This document shows positions 54,435 to 64,000 of a stretch of DNA of 64,000 nucleotides, piece by piece; position 1 is the first letter of the stretch; each line of letters begins with the position of its first letter. The notes beneath the pieces are model-generated. The model was not told the origin of the DNA and made no database searches. It worked only from the letters and a program-made list of their open reading frames with translations. The position numbers and the translations under genes were made by a program. Origin of the DNA: Pantoea sp. alder81 (lineage in GTDB: Bacteria > Pseudomonadota > Gammaproteobacteria > Enterobacterales > Enterobacteriaceae); the NCBI RefSeq assembly GCF_020179835.1, contig NZ_JAIUDA010000007.1, positions 124,001 to 188,000 on the forward strand, in the 5' to 3' direction.

Positions 54435-55351
54435 TCGTCCCAGCGCTGATGCGCACGACGCAGCTGGCGTGCCGAGGAAAATCCGGCCGCCAGCGCGGCT
54501 TTCTCTGCCGCTTCGCCCTGCTGCTGGCGCTGGCGCGCAATCACCAATCTCAACTGCTCATGGTATTCGCGCACGCTGATCCCCAGATGCTGGCGGAACA
54601 GGCGCGTCAGGTGGCGTTCACTGACGTGCGCGCGATCGGCCAGCGCGGTCAGTGACCAGTCATGTTCGGGATGGGCAATCATCACGTCCTGTGCACGGTG
54701 AATCGCCGGATGCAGGTGATTGCGATAACGCAGCCACGGCGACAGCTGCGGATCGTCACCGGAACGCCGGAACCACACCACCATTTCCCGCGCCACCTTC
54801 AACGCCAGCGGCGCGCCACACAGCCGGTTGATCAGATGCAACGCCAGATCGATACCCGCCGTGATACCTGCACTGGTCCAGATGCCATGATCTTCCACGA
54901 ACACGCGGTTATCTTTCACTAATGCGGCGGGAGCAGCGGCTTTGAGTCGCGGTAACACATCATGATGGGTAGTGCACTGCACGCCATTCAGCAGTCCGGC
55001 CTGCGCCGATAGCAGCGCCCCGGAACAGATGCAAACTAATGTGATGCGTTTAGACAGGATGGCGGACTGTTGTGAACGGAGCCAGTCGCGCGCGGCGGCG
55101 GCAGGTGCCGTATCGAACCAGACTTTGGAGTCATACACACCGGGCACCACCAGCAGACTGTTGTCAGGCAGTTGCTCGGGCAGCGGCGCAATATCCGCAA
55201 TCGTCATGCCGGTGGAGCAGCGCACGCTGGCTTGCGGGCCTATGTAATGCAGAGCAAAGAAGCCATCCGCCAGTTGCAGGGTTTCCGCCGGGCCAGTGAG
55301 ATCGAGCGCCATCACGCCAGGAAGAACCAGGAAATAAACAGGCTGCGGCAT
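54419..55351 (-). CDS. GlxA-type regulator: DJ-1/PfpI domain plus AraC helix-turn-helix
   Basis: Regulator of 310 residues. Seen: N-terminal class I glutamine amidotransferase-like domain (YFLVLPGVMALDLTGPAETL, nucleophile-elbow region LVCICSGALLSAQAGLL with Cys-Ser, then the His in HHDVLPRL) and C-terminal AraC pair of HTH motifs (DWSLTALADRAHVSERHLTR and GEAAEKAALAAGFSSARQLR). The second HTH ends in QLRRAHQRW instead of the usual FxRxFxxxxG, a slight drift. Family members include GlxA, FtrA and arginine/choline-derivative regulators; target unknown. The 230-base stretch after it, up to xylB, holds no gene I can support. Confidence 0.86.
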   Translation of the reverse strand: MPQPVYFLVLPGVMALDLTGPAETLQLADGFFALHYIGPQASVRCSTGMTIADIAPLPEQLPDNSLLVVPGVYDSKVWFDTAPAAAARDWLRSQQSAILSKRITLVCICSGALLSAQAGLLNGVQCTTHHDVLPRLKAAAPAALVKDNRVFVEDHGIWTSAGITAGIDLALHLINRLCGAPLALKVAREMVVWFRRSGDDPQLSPWLRYRNHLHPAIHRAQDVMIAHPEHDWSLTALADRAHVSERHLTRLFRQHLGISVREYHEQLRLVIARQRQQQGEAAEKAALAAGFSSARQLRRAHQRWDDQLTR

Positions 55352-55583
55352 TAAAGACTCCAGATGGGGTGATGTATTGTGCCCACAGCCTCTTCATCGC
55401 AGAGAAGAACAGACCAATGGCCGACGTAACGTTGCTGCTGCCTCAGCCTTTATGAATGTCTTCGCCTTCTGTTGAAGGGAGAGCGCTAAGGACAATTCAG
55501 GCCATATAAAACACACCCGAATTGCCCATCATAGCGAAAAAAATATAAAAACCACGACCTAATCCGGCCATCACCTAACCGAA

Positions 55584-57026
55584 TCAGGACATCAGCGGTT
55601 GAAGCTGCTGATACAGCTGCGCAAATTTTTCACGCTGCGGCTGCCAGGCTTGATAACGTGCGCTATCCGGCTGATGACGCTGCACCAATTCCGGCGCGGG
55701 CCACTCGCTGTGTGGATCAATCGCCAGCTGCGCCAGACGTGCCGCACCGAGCGCCGGTCCCACTTCGCCACCATGGCAATAATCCAGCGTTAATCCGCTG
55801 ATGTCCGCCAGCATCTGCCGCCAGTAAGCACTGCGCGCACCACCGCCAATCAACATCACGGTATTCGGTTGCACCCCGCACTCATGCACCGCTTCCATGC
55901 CTTCTGCCAGCGCAAAGCCCACCCCGGCCAGCACCGCGCGCGCCAGCTCAGGACGTCCATGCTGATGAGTTAAACCAAAAAATGCGCCCTGGGCTTGTGG
56001 ATTGTTGTGCGGAGTACGTTCACCGGAGAGATAAGGCAGGAACCAGATCGGTGCCGCGCCACGGCTGGCTTTTTCCGCTTCCGCCAGTAGCTCGGGTACA
56101 TCTTTGCAGCCGGTGAGCGTGGCTGCCCAGTCAAGACAGGATGCGGCACTCAGCATCACTGACATCAAATGCCAGCGGTTGGGCAGCGCATGACAAAAAC
56201 TGTGTACCGCACGCTGCGGGTTGCTGAGATAGCCGTCGCTCACCAGGAAATACACCCCGGACGTGCCGAGTGACAGCATGCCCTGACCCGGCGCCACCAT
56301 GCCAACCCCCACCGCACCCGCTGCGTTATCGCCACCGCCTGCGACGATCGGCACCGCGTTCAGATGCCAGCGTGCAGCGACGTCTGGCGACAAGGTGCCA
56401 GTGATCTGGTCGCCTTCATAAAGCGCAGGCATCTGGCTGCGATTCAGATCGCAAGCGCTAAGCATCTCATCACTCCAGTCGCGCTGCGCCACATCCAGCC
56501 ACATCGTGCCGGCTGCATCGGACATGTCGCTGGCGAAGTCACCGCTCATACGCCAGCGCAGGTAATCTTTGGGCAGCAGAACTTTCGCCACCTGTGCGAA
56601 GACGTCCGGTTCGTGCTGCTGCACCCATAACAATTTGGGCGCAGTAAAGCCCGGCATCATCAGGTTACCGGTGATCTGGCGCGAATTGGGCACGCGCTGC
56701 TCCAGTTCCCGACACTGCTCACCGCTGCGCCCGTCGTTCCACAGAATCGCCGGACGCAGTACCTGATTTTCGGCACCCAGCAAGGTGGCGCCATGCATCT
56801 GGCCGCTCAGACCAATGGCCTTCACGCCGCTGAGATCGTGCTGCTGCGCCAGCGCCTGCATCGCTTTATCCGTGGCACTCCACCAGCTTTCGGGATCCTG
56901 CTCGCTCCACAACGGCTGCGGACGCGACACCTGCAATGGCGCGGTCTCCACCGCGATGACGTGCCCTTGCGCATCCAGCAACACCACCTTGACGCCAGAG
57001 GTGCCTAAATCGATCCCGATAACCAT
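55584..57026 (-). CDS. xylB: Xylulokinase
   Basis: FGGY-family kinase of 480 residues making xylulose-5-phosphate. Seen: GIDLGTSGVKVVLLD at the N terminus, GLSGQMHGATLLG, LWNDGRSGEQC, the DAAGTMWLDVAQRDWSDEML block (in part), GGGDNAAGAVG and IGGGARSAYWRQML. Second gene of xylAB, 18 bases after xylA. No terminator is apparent just downstream. Confidence 0.97.
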   Translation of the reverse strand: MVIGIDLGTSGVKVVLLDAQGHVIAVETAPLQVSRPQPLWSEQDPESWWSATDKAMQALAQQHDLSGVKAIGLSGQMHGATLLGAENQVLRPAILWNDGRSGEQCRELEQRVPNSRQITGNLMMPGFTAPKLLWVQQHEPDVFAQVAKVLLPKDYLRWRMSGDFASDMSDAAGTMWLDVAQRDWSDEMLSACDLNRSQMPALYEGDQITGTLSPDVAARWHLNAVPIVAGGGDNAAGAVGVGMVAPGQGMLSLGTSGVYFLVSDGYLSNPQRAVHSFCHALPNRWHLMSVMLSAASCLDWAATLTGCKDVPELLAEAEKASRGAAPIWFLPYLSGERTPHNNPQAQGAFFGLTHQHGRPELARAVLAGVGFALAEGMEAVHECGVQPNTVMLIGGGARSAYWRQMLADISGLTLDYCHGGEVGPALGAARLAQLAIDPHSEWPAPELVQRHQPDSARYQAWQPQREKFAQLYQQLQPLMS

Positions 57027-57044
57027 GTTTAGCTCCTGAAGGAA

Positions 57045-58367
57045 TTAGAAATCATAAAGATAGTGATTCACCAGGTTTTCCAGCTGCTCCTGGCGTCCGC
57101 TGCGGTGTTGCGGATTCAATTGCTGCTGCTGAGCATGCGCGGCCAGTGACGCCAGCGAAAACTCGCCTTTCAAAATTTGCTGGCCGAACTCACCATTCCA
57201 GCCGCTGTAACGCTGCGCCACGCGTTTATCCAGCTCACCATCCTGCACCATGCGCGCGGCCACTTTCAGCGCCAGCGCCATGGTGTCCATGGCCCCAATA
57301 TGGCCGTAGAACAGGTCATATTTATCGGTGCTTTGACGGCGCACTTTGGCATCAAAGTTTAAGCCGCCGGTGGTAAATCCGCCCGCTTTGATGATCTCGT
57401 ACATCACCGGCGCATTCTCTTCCACGCTGACAGGGAACTGGTCGGTATCCCAGCCGCACTGCACATCACCGCGGTTAGCATCCACCGATCCAAAAATCCC
57501 TAATGCAATCGCCGTCGCAATCTCATGATGGAACGAGTGCCCTGCCAGCGTGGCGTGGTTAGCTTCGACGTTAACTTTGATCTCTTTCTCCAGACCAAAC
57601 TGTTTCAGGAAGCCGTAGACCGTCGCCACATCGTAGTCATATTGATGCTTAGTGGGTTCCTGCGGTTTCGGCTCTATCAGCAGCATGCCCTGGAAACCAA
57701 TTTTGTGTTTGTGCTCGACCACCATCTGCATAAAGCGGCCAATCTGTTCCCGCTCCTGGCGCAGATCGGTATTCAGCAGAGTTTCGTAACCTTCGCGTCC
57801 GCCCCACAGCACGTAGTTCTCACCGCCCAGCGTCTGTGTGGCCTGCATCGCGCTGCACACCTGTGTCGCGGCCCAGGCAAAGATTTCCGGATCGGGACTG
57901 GTGGCCGCGCCGGCACCGTAACGTGGATGGGTAAAGCAGTTCGCCGTGCCCCACAGCAGCTTCACGCCGGTTTCCTGCTGTTTTTCCAGCAGCTTGTCGG
58001 TCATGGCGGCAAAATTTTCACGGTAGCTGTGCAGTGAATCGCCTTCAGGTGAGACGTCGACATCATGGAAGCAGTAATACGGCACATTCAGTTTGTGGAA
58101 GAACTCAAAGGCCACGTCCGCTTTTTGTTTCGCCAGCTGTAACGCATCGCCATTTTTCTGCCACGGGCGATCAAACGCCCCAACACCAAACATATCTGCG
58201 CCGTTCCAGCAGAAGGTGTGCCAGTAACACGCGGCAAAGCGCAGATGCTGCGCCATGGTTTTACCGAGGATCACTTCGTCGGGATTGTAGTGACGAAACG
58301 CCAGTGGGTTGGTGGATTTGGCCCCTTCATAACGAACGCGATCGATCTGGTCGAAATAAGCGTGCAT
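57045..58367 (-). CDS. xylA: Xylose isomerase
   Basis: Metal-dependent aldose-ketose isomerase of 440 residues (E. coli 440). Seen: [26 protein letters not shown]-type [11 protein letters not shown] with catalytic His, [29 protein letters not shown] with metal Glu and active-site Lys, [16 protein letters not shown], and DTDQFPV. Divergent from xylFGH across about 300 bases that contain the control region. Confidence 0.98.
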   Translation of the reverse strand: MHAYFDQIDRVRYEGAKSTNPLAFRHYNPDEVILGKTMAQHLRFAACYWHTFCWNGADMFGVGAFDRPWQKNGDALQLAKQKADVAFEFFHKLNVPYYCFHDVDVSPEGDSLHSYRENFAAMTDKLLEKQQETGVKLLWGTANCFTHPRYGAGAATSPDPEIFAWAATQVCSAMQATQTLGGENYVLWGGREGYETLLNTDLRQEREQIGRFMQMVVEHKHKIGFQGMLLIEPKPQEPTKHQYDYDVATVYGFLKQFGLEKEIKVNVEANHATLAGHSFHHEIATAIALGIFGSVDANRGDVQCGWDTDQFPVSVEENAPVMYEIIKAGGFTTGGLNFDAKVRRQSTDKYDLFYGHIGAMDTMALALKVAARMVQDGELDKRVAQRYSGWNGEFGQQILKGEFSLASLAAHAQQQQLNPQHRSGRQEQLENLVNHYLYDF

Positions 58368-58481
58368 GGTTTGCTCCTTAGCATCAGACCCGAATGGTCA
58401 GCAGTGAATCATTATTTTGCTAAGGGGTTGGCATTAAGCTCAATTACGATATTTCACACTCAAATTAAGATAATTATTAAT

Positions 58482-58497
58482 TGTGCGCAGGCTCGCA
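58482..58497. promoter_or_regulatory. Candidate CRP site in the xylA-xylF intergenic region
   Basis: TGTGC-GCAGGC-TCGCA matches the CRP dyad at eight of ten positions and lies near the middle of the 296-base divergent gap, where E. coli also has a CRP site. The rest of the gap is very AT-rich (58500-58570) and presumably holds the XylR half-sites, which I could not place with confidence. Confidence 0.45.
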
Positions 58498-58663
58498 AAA
58501 AACAGCAAACTCAGACCCCGATCATAAAACAGAAAATAAACAAAAAAACGTAATAGCAGGATAAAAATCAGTAATTGATGTTGCCTGAAACTCAGGGCAA
58601 CAATTCATCCGCCTGGTTCATAGCCTTACAACGACAATAGCCTCAACCTACAGGATGACCATG

Positions 58664-59656
58664 ATGAAAATGAAACACACGCTGTTAGCCGTCTGCGCTG
58701 CGCTGGCCCTGTTCAGCCATGCCGGTGTGGCGAAAGAAGTGAAAATCGGCATGGCGATCGATGATTTACGCCTGGAGCGCTGGCAGAAAGATCGCGACAT
58801 TTTTGTTAAACAAGCCGAGTCTCTGGGTGCCACGGTTTTTGTCCAGTCGGCCAACGGCAATGAAGAAACTCAGATGTCGCAAATAGAAAATATGATTAAC
58901 CGTGGTGTCGATGTACTGGTGATCATTCCTTACAACGGTCAGGTATTAAGTAATGTGGTGGCGGAAGCCAAACGCGAAGGCATTAAAGTGCTCGCGTATG
59001 ACCGCATGATAAATAACGCTGATATCGATTTTTATATTTCCTTCGATAATGAAAAAGTCGGCGAATTGCAGGCTGAAAGTATTGTGAAACAGGTGCCTAA
59101 GGGTAACTATTTTATGATGGGCGGCTCGCCAGTGGATAATAACGCGCGCCTGTTCCGTGCCGGACAAATGAAGGTGTTAAAACCCTATATTGATAACGGT
59201 AGCATCAAGGTGGTTGGCGATCAGTGGGTGGACGCCTGGTTACCCGAGAACGCGCTGAAAATCATGGAAAATGCGCTGACAGCCAACGGCAATCACATTG
59301 ATGCGGTCGTCGCCTCCAATGACGCCACGGCAGGCGGGGCCATTCAGGCGCTGAGTGCGCAAGGTCTGGCAGGTAAGGTAGCAATTTCGGGTCAGGATGC
59401 CGACCTGGCCGCCATCAAACGCATCATGAACGGCACACAAACCATGACGGTGTATAAGCCGATTACCGAACTCGCCACTGAAGCCGCCAAAATTGCCGTG
59501 GAACTCGGCGATGACAAAAAGCCCAGCAGCAATAGCACGCTCAATAACGGCCTGAAAGAGGTGCCGTCGCGCTTGCTGACACCGATTCAGGTGAATAAAG
59601 ACAATATCGAAAGCACCGTGGTGAAAGACGGTTTCCACAAACAAAGCGATCTCTAA
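58664..59656 (+). CDS. xylF: D-xylose-binding periplasmic protein
   Basis: High-affinity xylose-binding protein of 330 residues, equal to E. coli XylF. Seen: signal peptide [20 protein letters not shown] with cleavage before KEVKIG, then [58 protein letters not shown] and [16 protein letters not shown], nearly identical to E. coli. Start chosen at 58664 (of ATGs at 58655, 58661, 58664) for spacing from AGGA and for length. Confidence 0.97.
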   Translation: MKMKHTLLAVCAALALFSHAGVAKEVKIGMAIDDLRLERWQKDRDIFVKQAESLGATVFVQSANGNEETQMSQIENMINRGVDVLVIIPYNGQVLSNVVAEAKREGIKVLAYDRMINNADIDFYISFDNEKVGELQAESIVKQVPKGNYFMMGGSPVDNNARLFRAGQMKVLKPYIDNGSIKVVGDQWVDAWLPENALKIMENALTANGNHIDAVVASNDATAGGAIQALSAQGLAGKVAISGQDADLAAIKRIMNGTQTMTVYKPITELATEAAKIAVELGDDKKPSSNSTLNNGLKEVPSRLLTPIQVNKDNIESTVVKDGFHKQSDL

Positions 59657-59682
59657 GCGCCAGCTGCGAGGGAGAAACAGCG

Positions 59683-61203
59683 ATGCTGCTGGAAATGAAC
59701 CACATCACTAAGCGCTTCGGCGCGGTGAAAGCGCTGGACGACATCAGCCTGCGGCTTGAGGCGGGCGAAGTGATGTCACTGTGCGGCGAAAATGGCTCTG
59801 GCAAATCGACGCTGATGAAAATCCTGTGCGGACTCTATCCGCACGGCGATTTTGACGGTGAGATTCACTTTGCCGGCGATCCGATTCAGGCCCAAACCAT
59901 TCGCGACACCGAACGCAAAGGCATTGTGATTATTCATCAGGAGCTGGCATTGGTGCGTCAACTCACAGTGATGGAGAACATTTTCCTCGGTGCTGAGTTG
60001 GGCCGCTTTGGCATGGTGGATGATGAAACCATGACGTTGCGCTGCCAACAGCTACTGGCGCGGGTGAAGCTGGATGTCTCGCCCGATACCAAAGTGGGCG
60101 ATCTGGGGCTGGGCCAGCAGCAGTTGGTGGAGATTGCCCGTGCGCTTAACAAGCAGGTGCGACTCCTGATTCTCGATGAACCCACCTCCTCACTCACCGA
60201 GCAGGAGACCGAGGTGTTACTCAGCATCATCAACAACCTGCGCGAACACGGCATTGCCTGCATCTACATCTCTCACAAGCTCAATGAAGTGAAAGCCATC
60301 TCTGACACCATTTGCGTGATCCGCGACGGGCAGCATATCGCCACACGCCCGGCGGCGGGTCTGAGCGAGGACGACATCATCACCATGATGGTGGGCCGTG
60401 AACTGACGGCCCTCTATCCCCATCAGCCCCATGAGATTGGGGAAACGATACTGGAAGTGAAGAACCTCACCGCCTGGCATCCGGTTAATCGCCATGTGCG
60501 CCGGGTGAATAACGTTTCGTTCAGTTTGAAGCGTGGTGAGATTCTCGGTATTGCCGGGCTGGTCGGCGCCGGTCGTACAGAGACAGTACAGTGCCTGTTT
60601 GGCGTCTGGCCCGGTCGCTGGCAGGGGGAGATTTCGATAAACGGCAAGCCCGTTAAGATCGATGACTGTAGCGAAGCCATTGCCCACGGCATTGCCATGG
60701 TGCCGGAAGATCGTAAAAAAGATGGCATTGTGCCGCTGATGGCGGTGGGCAAAAACATCACGCTGGCGGCGCTCGATCAATTTAGCCATCGCCTTTCTAC
60801 GCTGGATGAAGCCGCCGAACAGCAGGCGATCAACGATGCCATTCGCCGCCTGCGCGTCAAAACGTCCTCACCGGAATTAGCGATTGGACGACTCAGCGGC
60901 GGCAACCAGCAAAAAGCCATTCTGGCTAAGTGCCTGCTGCTCAACCCCAAAATCTTGATCCTCGATGAGCCCACGCGTGGCATCGATGTCGGCGCACGTC
61001 AGGAGATTTACCTGCTGATCAATGCGCTGGTGCAACAGGGTATCGCGGTGATTGTGATTTCGTCCGAGCTGCCCGAAGTACTGGGCCTGAGCGATCGCGT
61101 TTTGGTGATGCATGAAGGGCAAATCAAAGCCGATTTGATTAACAACCATCTGACTCAGGAGCAGGTGATGGAAGCCGCTCTGCGGAGTGAACATTATGCT
61201 TAA
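59683..61203 (+). CDS. xylG: D-xylose ABC transporter ATPase
   Basis: Double ATPase of 506 residues, sugar-type (RbsA/MglA-like). Seen: first half Walker [10 protein letters not shown], signature [15 protein letters not shown], Walker [12 protein letters not shown]; second half with a degenerate Walker A (GLVGAGRTE), the second signature [13 protein letters not shown] and [13 protein letters not shown]. Begins 26 bases after xylF; overlaps xylH by eight bases. Confidence 0.96.
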   Translation: MLLEMNHITKRFGAVKALDDISLRLEAGEVMSLCGENGSGKSTLMKILCGLYPHGDFDGEIHFAGDPIQAQTIRDTERKGIVIIHQELALVRQLTVMENIFLGAELGRFGMVDDETMTLRCQQLLARVKLDVSPDTKVGDLGLGQQQLVEIARALNKQVRLLILDEPTSSLTEQETEVLLSIINNLREHGIACIYISHKLNEVKAISDTICVIRDGQHIATRPAAGLSEDDIITMMVGRELTALYPHQPHEIGETILEVKNLTAWHPVNRHVRRVNNVSFSLKRGEILGIAGLVGAGRTETVQCLFGVWPGRWQGEISINGKPVKIDDCSEAIAHGIAMVPEDRKKDGIVPLMAVGKNITLAALDQFSHRLSTLDEAAEQQAINDAIRRLRVKTSSPELAIGRLSGGNQQKAILAKCLLLNPKILILDEPTRGIDVGARQEIYLLINALVQQGIAVIVISSELPEVLGLSDRVLVMHEGQIKADLINNHLTQEQVMEAALRSEHYA

Positions 61204-62377
61204 AACTGAGAGTACGCAAAGCCTGCCGGGCACGCCTGGCAAGCCCGCACCGGGTAAATTTCCGCGATTCAATCTGCAAGTCTTAGTGATGCTGGGCGCG
61301 ATTGTGATGATCGCGCTGTTCTTCACCTGGACTACCGACGGCGCCTGGCTGAGTCCGCGCAACGTCTCGAACCTGCTGCGCCAGACGGCGATCACCGGCA
61401 TTCTGGCAGTCGGCATGGTGTTTGTGATTATCTCCGCCGAGATCGATCTGTCGGTAGGATCAATGATGGGCCTGCTCGGCGGTGCCGCGGCGATTTTCGA
61501 TGTCTGGCTGGGCTGGCCGCTCCCGCTCACCATTGTGGTCACGCTGGTCATGGGCCTGCTGCTCGGCACCTGGAACGGTTGGTGGGTCGCCTACCGCAAA
61601 GTGCCTTCATTCATCGTCACCCTTGCAGGCATGCTGGCGTTTCGCGGCATTCTGGTGGGGATCACCGATGGCACCACCGTCGCCCCCACCAGCCCGGCGA
61701 TGTCACAGATCGGGCAAAGTTATCTGCCGGGCGGCGTGGGCTTCGGCTTTGGTTTTGTTGGGCTGGCGCTGTTTATTCTCTGGCAGTGGCGCTTGCGTCT
61801 GCGTCGTCAGCAGTTGGGACTGGCCCAACCGGCAGCAACGAGCACAGTGGCGCGTCAGGCGATCACCGCCGTGCTGGTACTGGGTGCGATCTGGCTGCTG
61901 AATGATTATCGTGGCGTACCTACCCCGGTGTTGCTGCTGGCACTGCTGTTGCTGGCGGGTATGTTTATGGCGACGCGCACTGCCTTTGGTCGCCGGATTT
62001 ACGCGATTGGCGGCAACATCGATGCCGCACGACTTTCCGGCATTAACGTGGCCCGCACCAAGCTGGCCGTTTTCGCCATTAACGGTGTGATGGTGGCGAT
62101 TGCCGGGTTGATCCTTAGCTCGCGTCTCGGTGCCGGTTCGCCTTCTGCCGGGAATATCGCTGAGCTGGATGCGATTGCAGCCTGCGTGATTGGCGGCACC
62201 AGCCTCGCGGGCGGTGTGGGCTCAGTGGCCGGCGCGGTGATGGGTGCCTTTATCATGGCTTCGCTGGATAACGGCATGAGCATGATGGATGTCCCTACCT
62301 TCTGGCAGTACATCGTGAAAGGCGCCATCTTGCTGCTGGCAGTGTGGATGGATACCGCCACGCGTCGCCGGGTGTAA
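61196..62377 (+). CDS. xylH: D-xylose ABC transporter permease
   Basis: Inner-membrane permease of 393 residues, equal to E. coli XylH. Seen: [77 protein letters not shown] and the near-invariant C-terminal half from [16 protein letters not shown] at 61196 has GGAG eight bases upstream and gives the family length; a GTG at 61187 is in frame but less suited. Confidence 0.97.
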   Translation: MLKTESTQSLPGTPGKPAPGKFPRFNLQVLVMLGAIVMIALFFTWTTDGAWLSPRNVSNLLRQTAITGILAVGMVFVIISAEIDLSVGSMMGLLGGAAAIFDVWLGWPLPLTIVVTLVMGLLLGTWNGWWVAYRKVPSFIVTLAGMLAFRGILVGITDGTTVAPTSPAMSQIGQSYLPGGVGFGFGFVGLALFILWQWRLRLRRQQLGLAQPAATSTVARQAITAVLVLGAIWLLNDYRGVPTPVLLLALLLLAGMFMATRTAFGRRIYAIGGNIDAARLSGINVARTKLAVFAINGVMVAIAGLILSSRLGAGSPSAGNIAELDAIAACVIGGTSLAGGVGSVAGAVMGAFIMASLDNGMSMMDVPTFWQYIVKGAILLLAVWMDTATRRRV

Positions 62378-62470
62378 TCGCGTGGGCGATCACACTGTGG
62401 CGCAAACCATTTCTGCTCTCCTTACCGCCGTGCTATGCAATGCGCTGAGGGTTTAAAGGGACGCGCCACC

Positions 62471-63649
62471 ATGCATGAGAAACGTTACCGCATTACGTTA
62501 CTGTTCAACGCCAACAAGGTGTATGACCGCCAGGTGGTCGAGGGCGTAGGCGAGTATTTGCAGGCTTCGCAAACCGACTGGGATATTTTCATTGAGGAGG
62601 ATTTTCGCTGCCGTATCGATAACATCCGCGAGTGGCTGGGTGATGGCGTGATCGCGGATTACGACGACAGCTCGATTGAAACGCTGCTGGCGAATGTTCC
62701 AGTGCCGATTGTCGGCGTTGGCGGCTCCTATCATCAGCCGCAGGACTATCCGCCGGTGCATTACATCGCCACCGACAACGCCGCGCTGGTGGAGAGTGCC
62801 TTCCTGCATTTGAAAGAGAAAGGCATCAACCGCTTTGCGTTTTATGGTTTGCCGGCAGCCAGCGGCAAACGCTGGTCGCAGGAGCGCGAACAGGCGTTTC
62901 GCCAGTTAGTGATGCGTGAACGTTATCAGGGCGTAGTGTATCAAGGCATGGAAACCGCTCCCGAGAACTGGCAACACGCGCAGAATCGCCTCGCCGACTG
63001 GCTGCAAACCCTGCCGCCGCAAACCGGCATTATCGCTGTCACCGATGCGCGTGCGCGTCACCTGCTGCAAGCCTGCGAGCATTTGAAAATTCCGGTGCCG
63101 GAGAAGCTCACGGTGATCGGGATCGATAATGAAGAACTGACACGCTATCTCTCCCGCGTGGCGCTCTCGTCTGTGGCGCAGGGCACGCGCCAGATGGGCT
63201 ATCAAGCCGCGAAGCTGCTGCATCGTTTGTTGAACAAGCAATCCTTACCGCTGCAGCGCATTCTGGTGCCGCCCGTCAAAGTCATTGCCCGTCGCTCCAC
63301 TGATTTCCGCTCACTGAACGACCCCGCAGTGATTCAGGCCATGCACTACATTCGTTTCAATGCCTGCAAAGGGATTAAGGTGGAACAGGTGCTGGATGCG
63401 ATCGGCATGTCACGATCCAATCTGGAAAAGCGTTTTCGGGATGAGACCGGCGATACCATTCACGCCATGATTCACCGTGAAAAGCTGGAGAAAGCGCGCG
63501 AGCTGTTGGCTTCTTCATCGCTGAACATCAATGAGATTTCGCAGATGTGTGGCTATCCGTCGCTGCAGTATTTCTATTCGGTGTTTAAGAAGAGCTACGC
63601 CAGCACACCCAAGGAGTATCGCCAACTTCACGGCGAGAACGTGCTGTAG
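62471..63649 (+). CDS. xylR: Xylose operon activator XylR
   Basis: Activator of 392 residues, same length as E. coli XylR. Seen: LacI-like periplasmic-binding fold for xylose ([49 protein letters not shown]) without its own N-terminal DNA-binding region, and C-terminal AraC helix-turn-helix pair ([20 protein letters not shown] and [20 protein letters not shown]). Start at 62471 follows AAGGGA; twelve upstream codons are not conserved. Lies 93 bases after xylH and activates xylAB and xylFGH. Confidence 0.97.
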   Translation: MHEKRYRITLLFNANKVYDRQVVEGVGEYLQASQTDWDIFIEEDFRCRIDNIREWLGDGVIADYDDSSIETLLANVPVPIVGVGGSYHQPQDYPPVHYIATDNAALVESAFLHLKEKGINRFAFYGLPAASGKRWSQEREQAFRQLVMRERYQGVVYQGMETAPENWQHAQNRLADWLQTLPPQTGIIAVTDARARHLLQACEHLKIPVPEKLTVIGIDNEELTRYLSRVALSSVAQGTRQMGYQAAKLLHRLLNKQSLPLQRILVPPVKVIARRSTDFRSLNDPAVIQAMHYIRFNACKGIKVEQVLDAIGMSRSNLEKRFRDETGDTIHAMIHREKLEKARELLASSSLNINEISQMCGYPSLQYFYSVFKKSYASTPKEYRQLHGENVL

Positions 63650-63687
63650 CGCACGGGTAAGATCAAGATTTCGCGCTGGGTTATGGC

Positions 63688-63693
63688 TATAAT
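63688..63693 (+). promoter_or_regulatory. Probable -10 element of selC
   Basis: TATAAT at 63688-63693, followed by a GC-rich discriminator (GCGCGG), 18 bases before the tRNA. GC-rich discriminators are typical of stable-RNA promoters. The -35 is weak. Confidence 0.55.
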
Positions 63694-63710
63694 TGCGCGG
63701 CATCTTCAAA

Positions 63711-63805
63711 GGAAGATCGTCGTCTCCGGTGAGGCGGCCGGATTTCAAATCCGGTTGGGGCCGCCAGCGGTCCCGGGCAGGTTCGACTCCTGTGATCTTC
63801 CGCCA
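63711..63805 (+). tRNA. selC: tRNA-Sec (anticodon TCA)
   Basis: 95 bases, matching E. coli selC almost base for base. Seen: 8-bp acceptor stem GGAAGATC/GATCTTCC, long variable arm (about 63759-63780), anticodon TCA at 63745-63747 in GGATTTCAAATCC, T-loop GGTTCGACTCC and encoded GCCA end. Serves the UGA codon of fdoG via SelA and SelB encoded in the same window. selC is a well-known integration point for islands; the 195 bases that follow to the window end show no gene or att repeat I can support. Confidence 0.98.
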
Positions 63806-64000
63806 CCTTCATCTTACTGTTACTCATTTCTAAATGATTGGCTTAGGCAACCTGTCAGTCATCATTACAAGTTGGAAAATTTCAGCCTGAGGATGTAGAG
63901 CAAGGTTGGCAATTTACTTCTGCACTCTTCTCCGCCACTTGTTCCAATCTCTTTACCTCGCCTGCACAATGCAGTTATTCGTTAAAACCGAACAACTGAG

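Noticed and set aside
55417..55455. 12-codon open frame (ATGGCCGACGTAACG...) before xylB as a leader peptide
   Set aside because: Too short, lacks a convincing ribosome site and lies downstream, not upstream, of xylB transcription.
63683..63898. 71-codon frame across selC
   Set aside because: It reads through the tRNA-Sec gene and is not a protein.

Overview
The window reads as chromosome of a gamma-proteobacterium of the order Enterobacterales, most likely Erwiniaceae (Pantoea/Erwinia-like). This rests on near-complete protein-level resemblance to E. coli for mtlADR-yibL, sodA, fdhD-fdoGHI-fdhE, yibF-selAB, glyQS, wecH, xylBA-xylFGHR and selC. Gene blocks that sit apart in E. coli are brought together here, and accessory catabolic cassettes lie between them. 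The species call is inference; no rRNA is present.

Layout. (1) 1-5.3 kb, minus strand: a guanidine utilisation operon headed by a guanidine-I (ykkC) riboswitch with an overlapping intrinsic terminator. It encodes an ABC importer, two DUF1989 carboxyguanidine deiminase subunits and a urea/guanidine carboxylase cut by the left edge. (2) 5.5-13.5 kb, plus strand: a tightly overlapping operon with an FCD-type GntR regulator, a five-gene Opp/Dpp/Gsi-type peptide ABC importer and a gamma-glutamyltransferase-like enzyme lacking a signal peptide. (3) 13.6-20.8 kb: lipoprotein YiaF, the mannitol operon mtlADR behind a row of CRP sites, yibL, a VirK/YbjX protein and sodA. (4) 21-25.2 kb: a LacI-type regulator divergent from an ascorbate-type PTS (EIIA, EIIB, EIIC) and an allulose-6-phosphate/ribulose-phosphate 3-epimerase. 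(5) 25.3-27.6 kb: a class III PLP enzyme divergent from a DeoR regulator across a tandem 18-bp repeat. (6) 27.6-29.5 kb: a two-gene Septu (PtuA/PtuB) anti-phage module, more AT-rich than its flanks. (7) 29.5-40.0 kb: formate dehydrogenase-O with its selenocysteine codon, its maturation genes, and selA-selB. (8) 40.1-40.7 kb: a ParD/ParE toxin-antitoxin pair, then glyQS. (9) 44.0-53.3 kb: an unusual catabolic cluster of RidA, 2-hydroxyacid dehydrogenase, amino-acid-type ABC importer with permease fused to ATPase, a degenerate FMN enzyme, a leaderless NMT1/THI5-like protein, an amidohydrolase, a GntR regulator and an enolase-superfamily enzyme, preceded by paired GTATAC palindromes. (10) 53.4-63.8 kb: wecH, a GlxA-type regulator, the xylose genes and tRNA-Sec (selC).

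How it works together. Most of the window is nutrient acquisition: guanidine nitrogen, gamma-glutamyl peptides, mannitol, an unidentified PTS sugar, possibly an amino alcohol, an unidentified nitrogenous or hydroxy acid, and xylose. Each cassette carries its own regulator or RNA switch. The selenium block is complete except selD: SelA and SelB, selC, the selenoprotein FdoG and its helpers FdhD and FdhE all lie within 35 kb. The best candidate for an undescribed system is the 44-53 kb cluster. Its enzymes are recognisable as families, but the combination, the lost catalytic residues of the FMN enzyme and the leaderless binding-protein homologue do not fit any pathway I can name.
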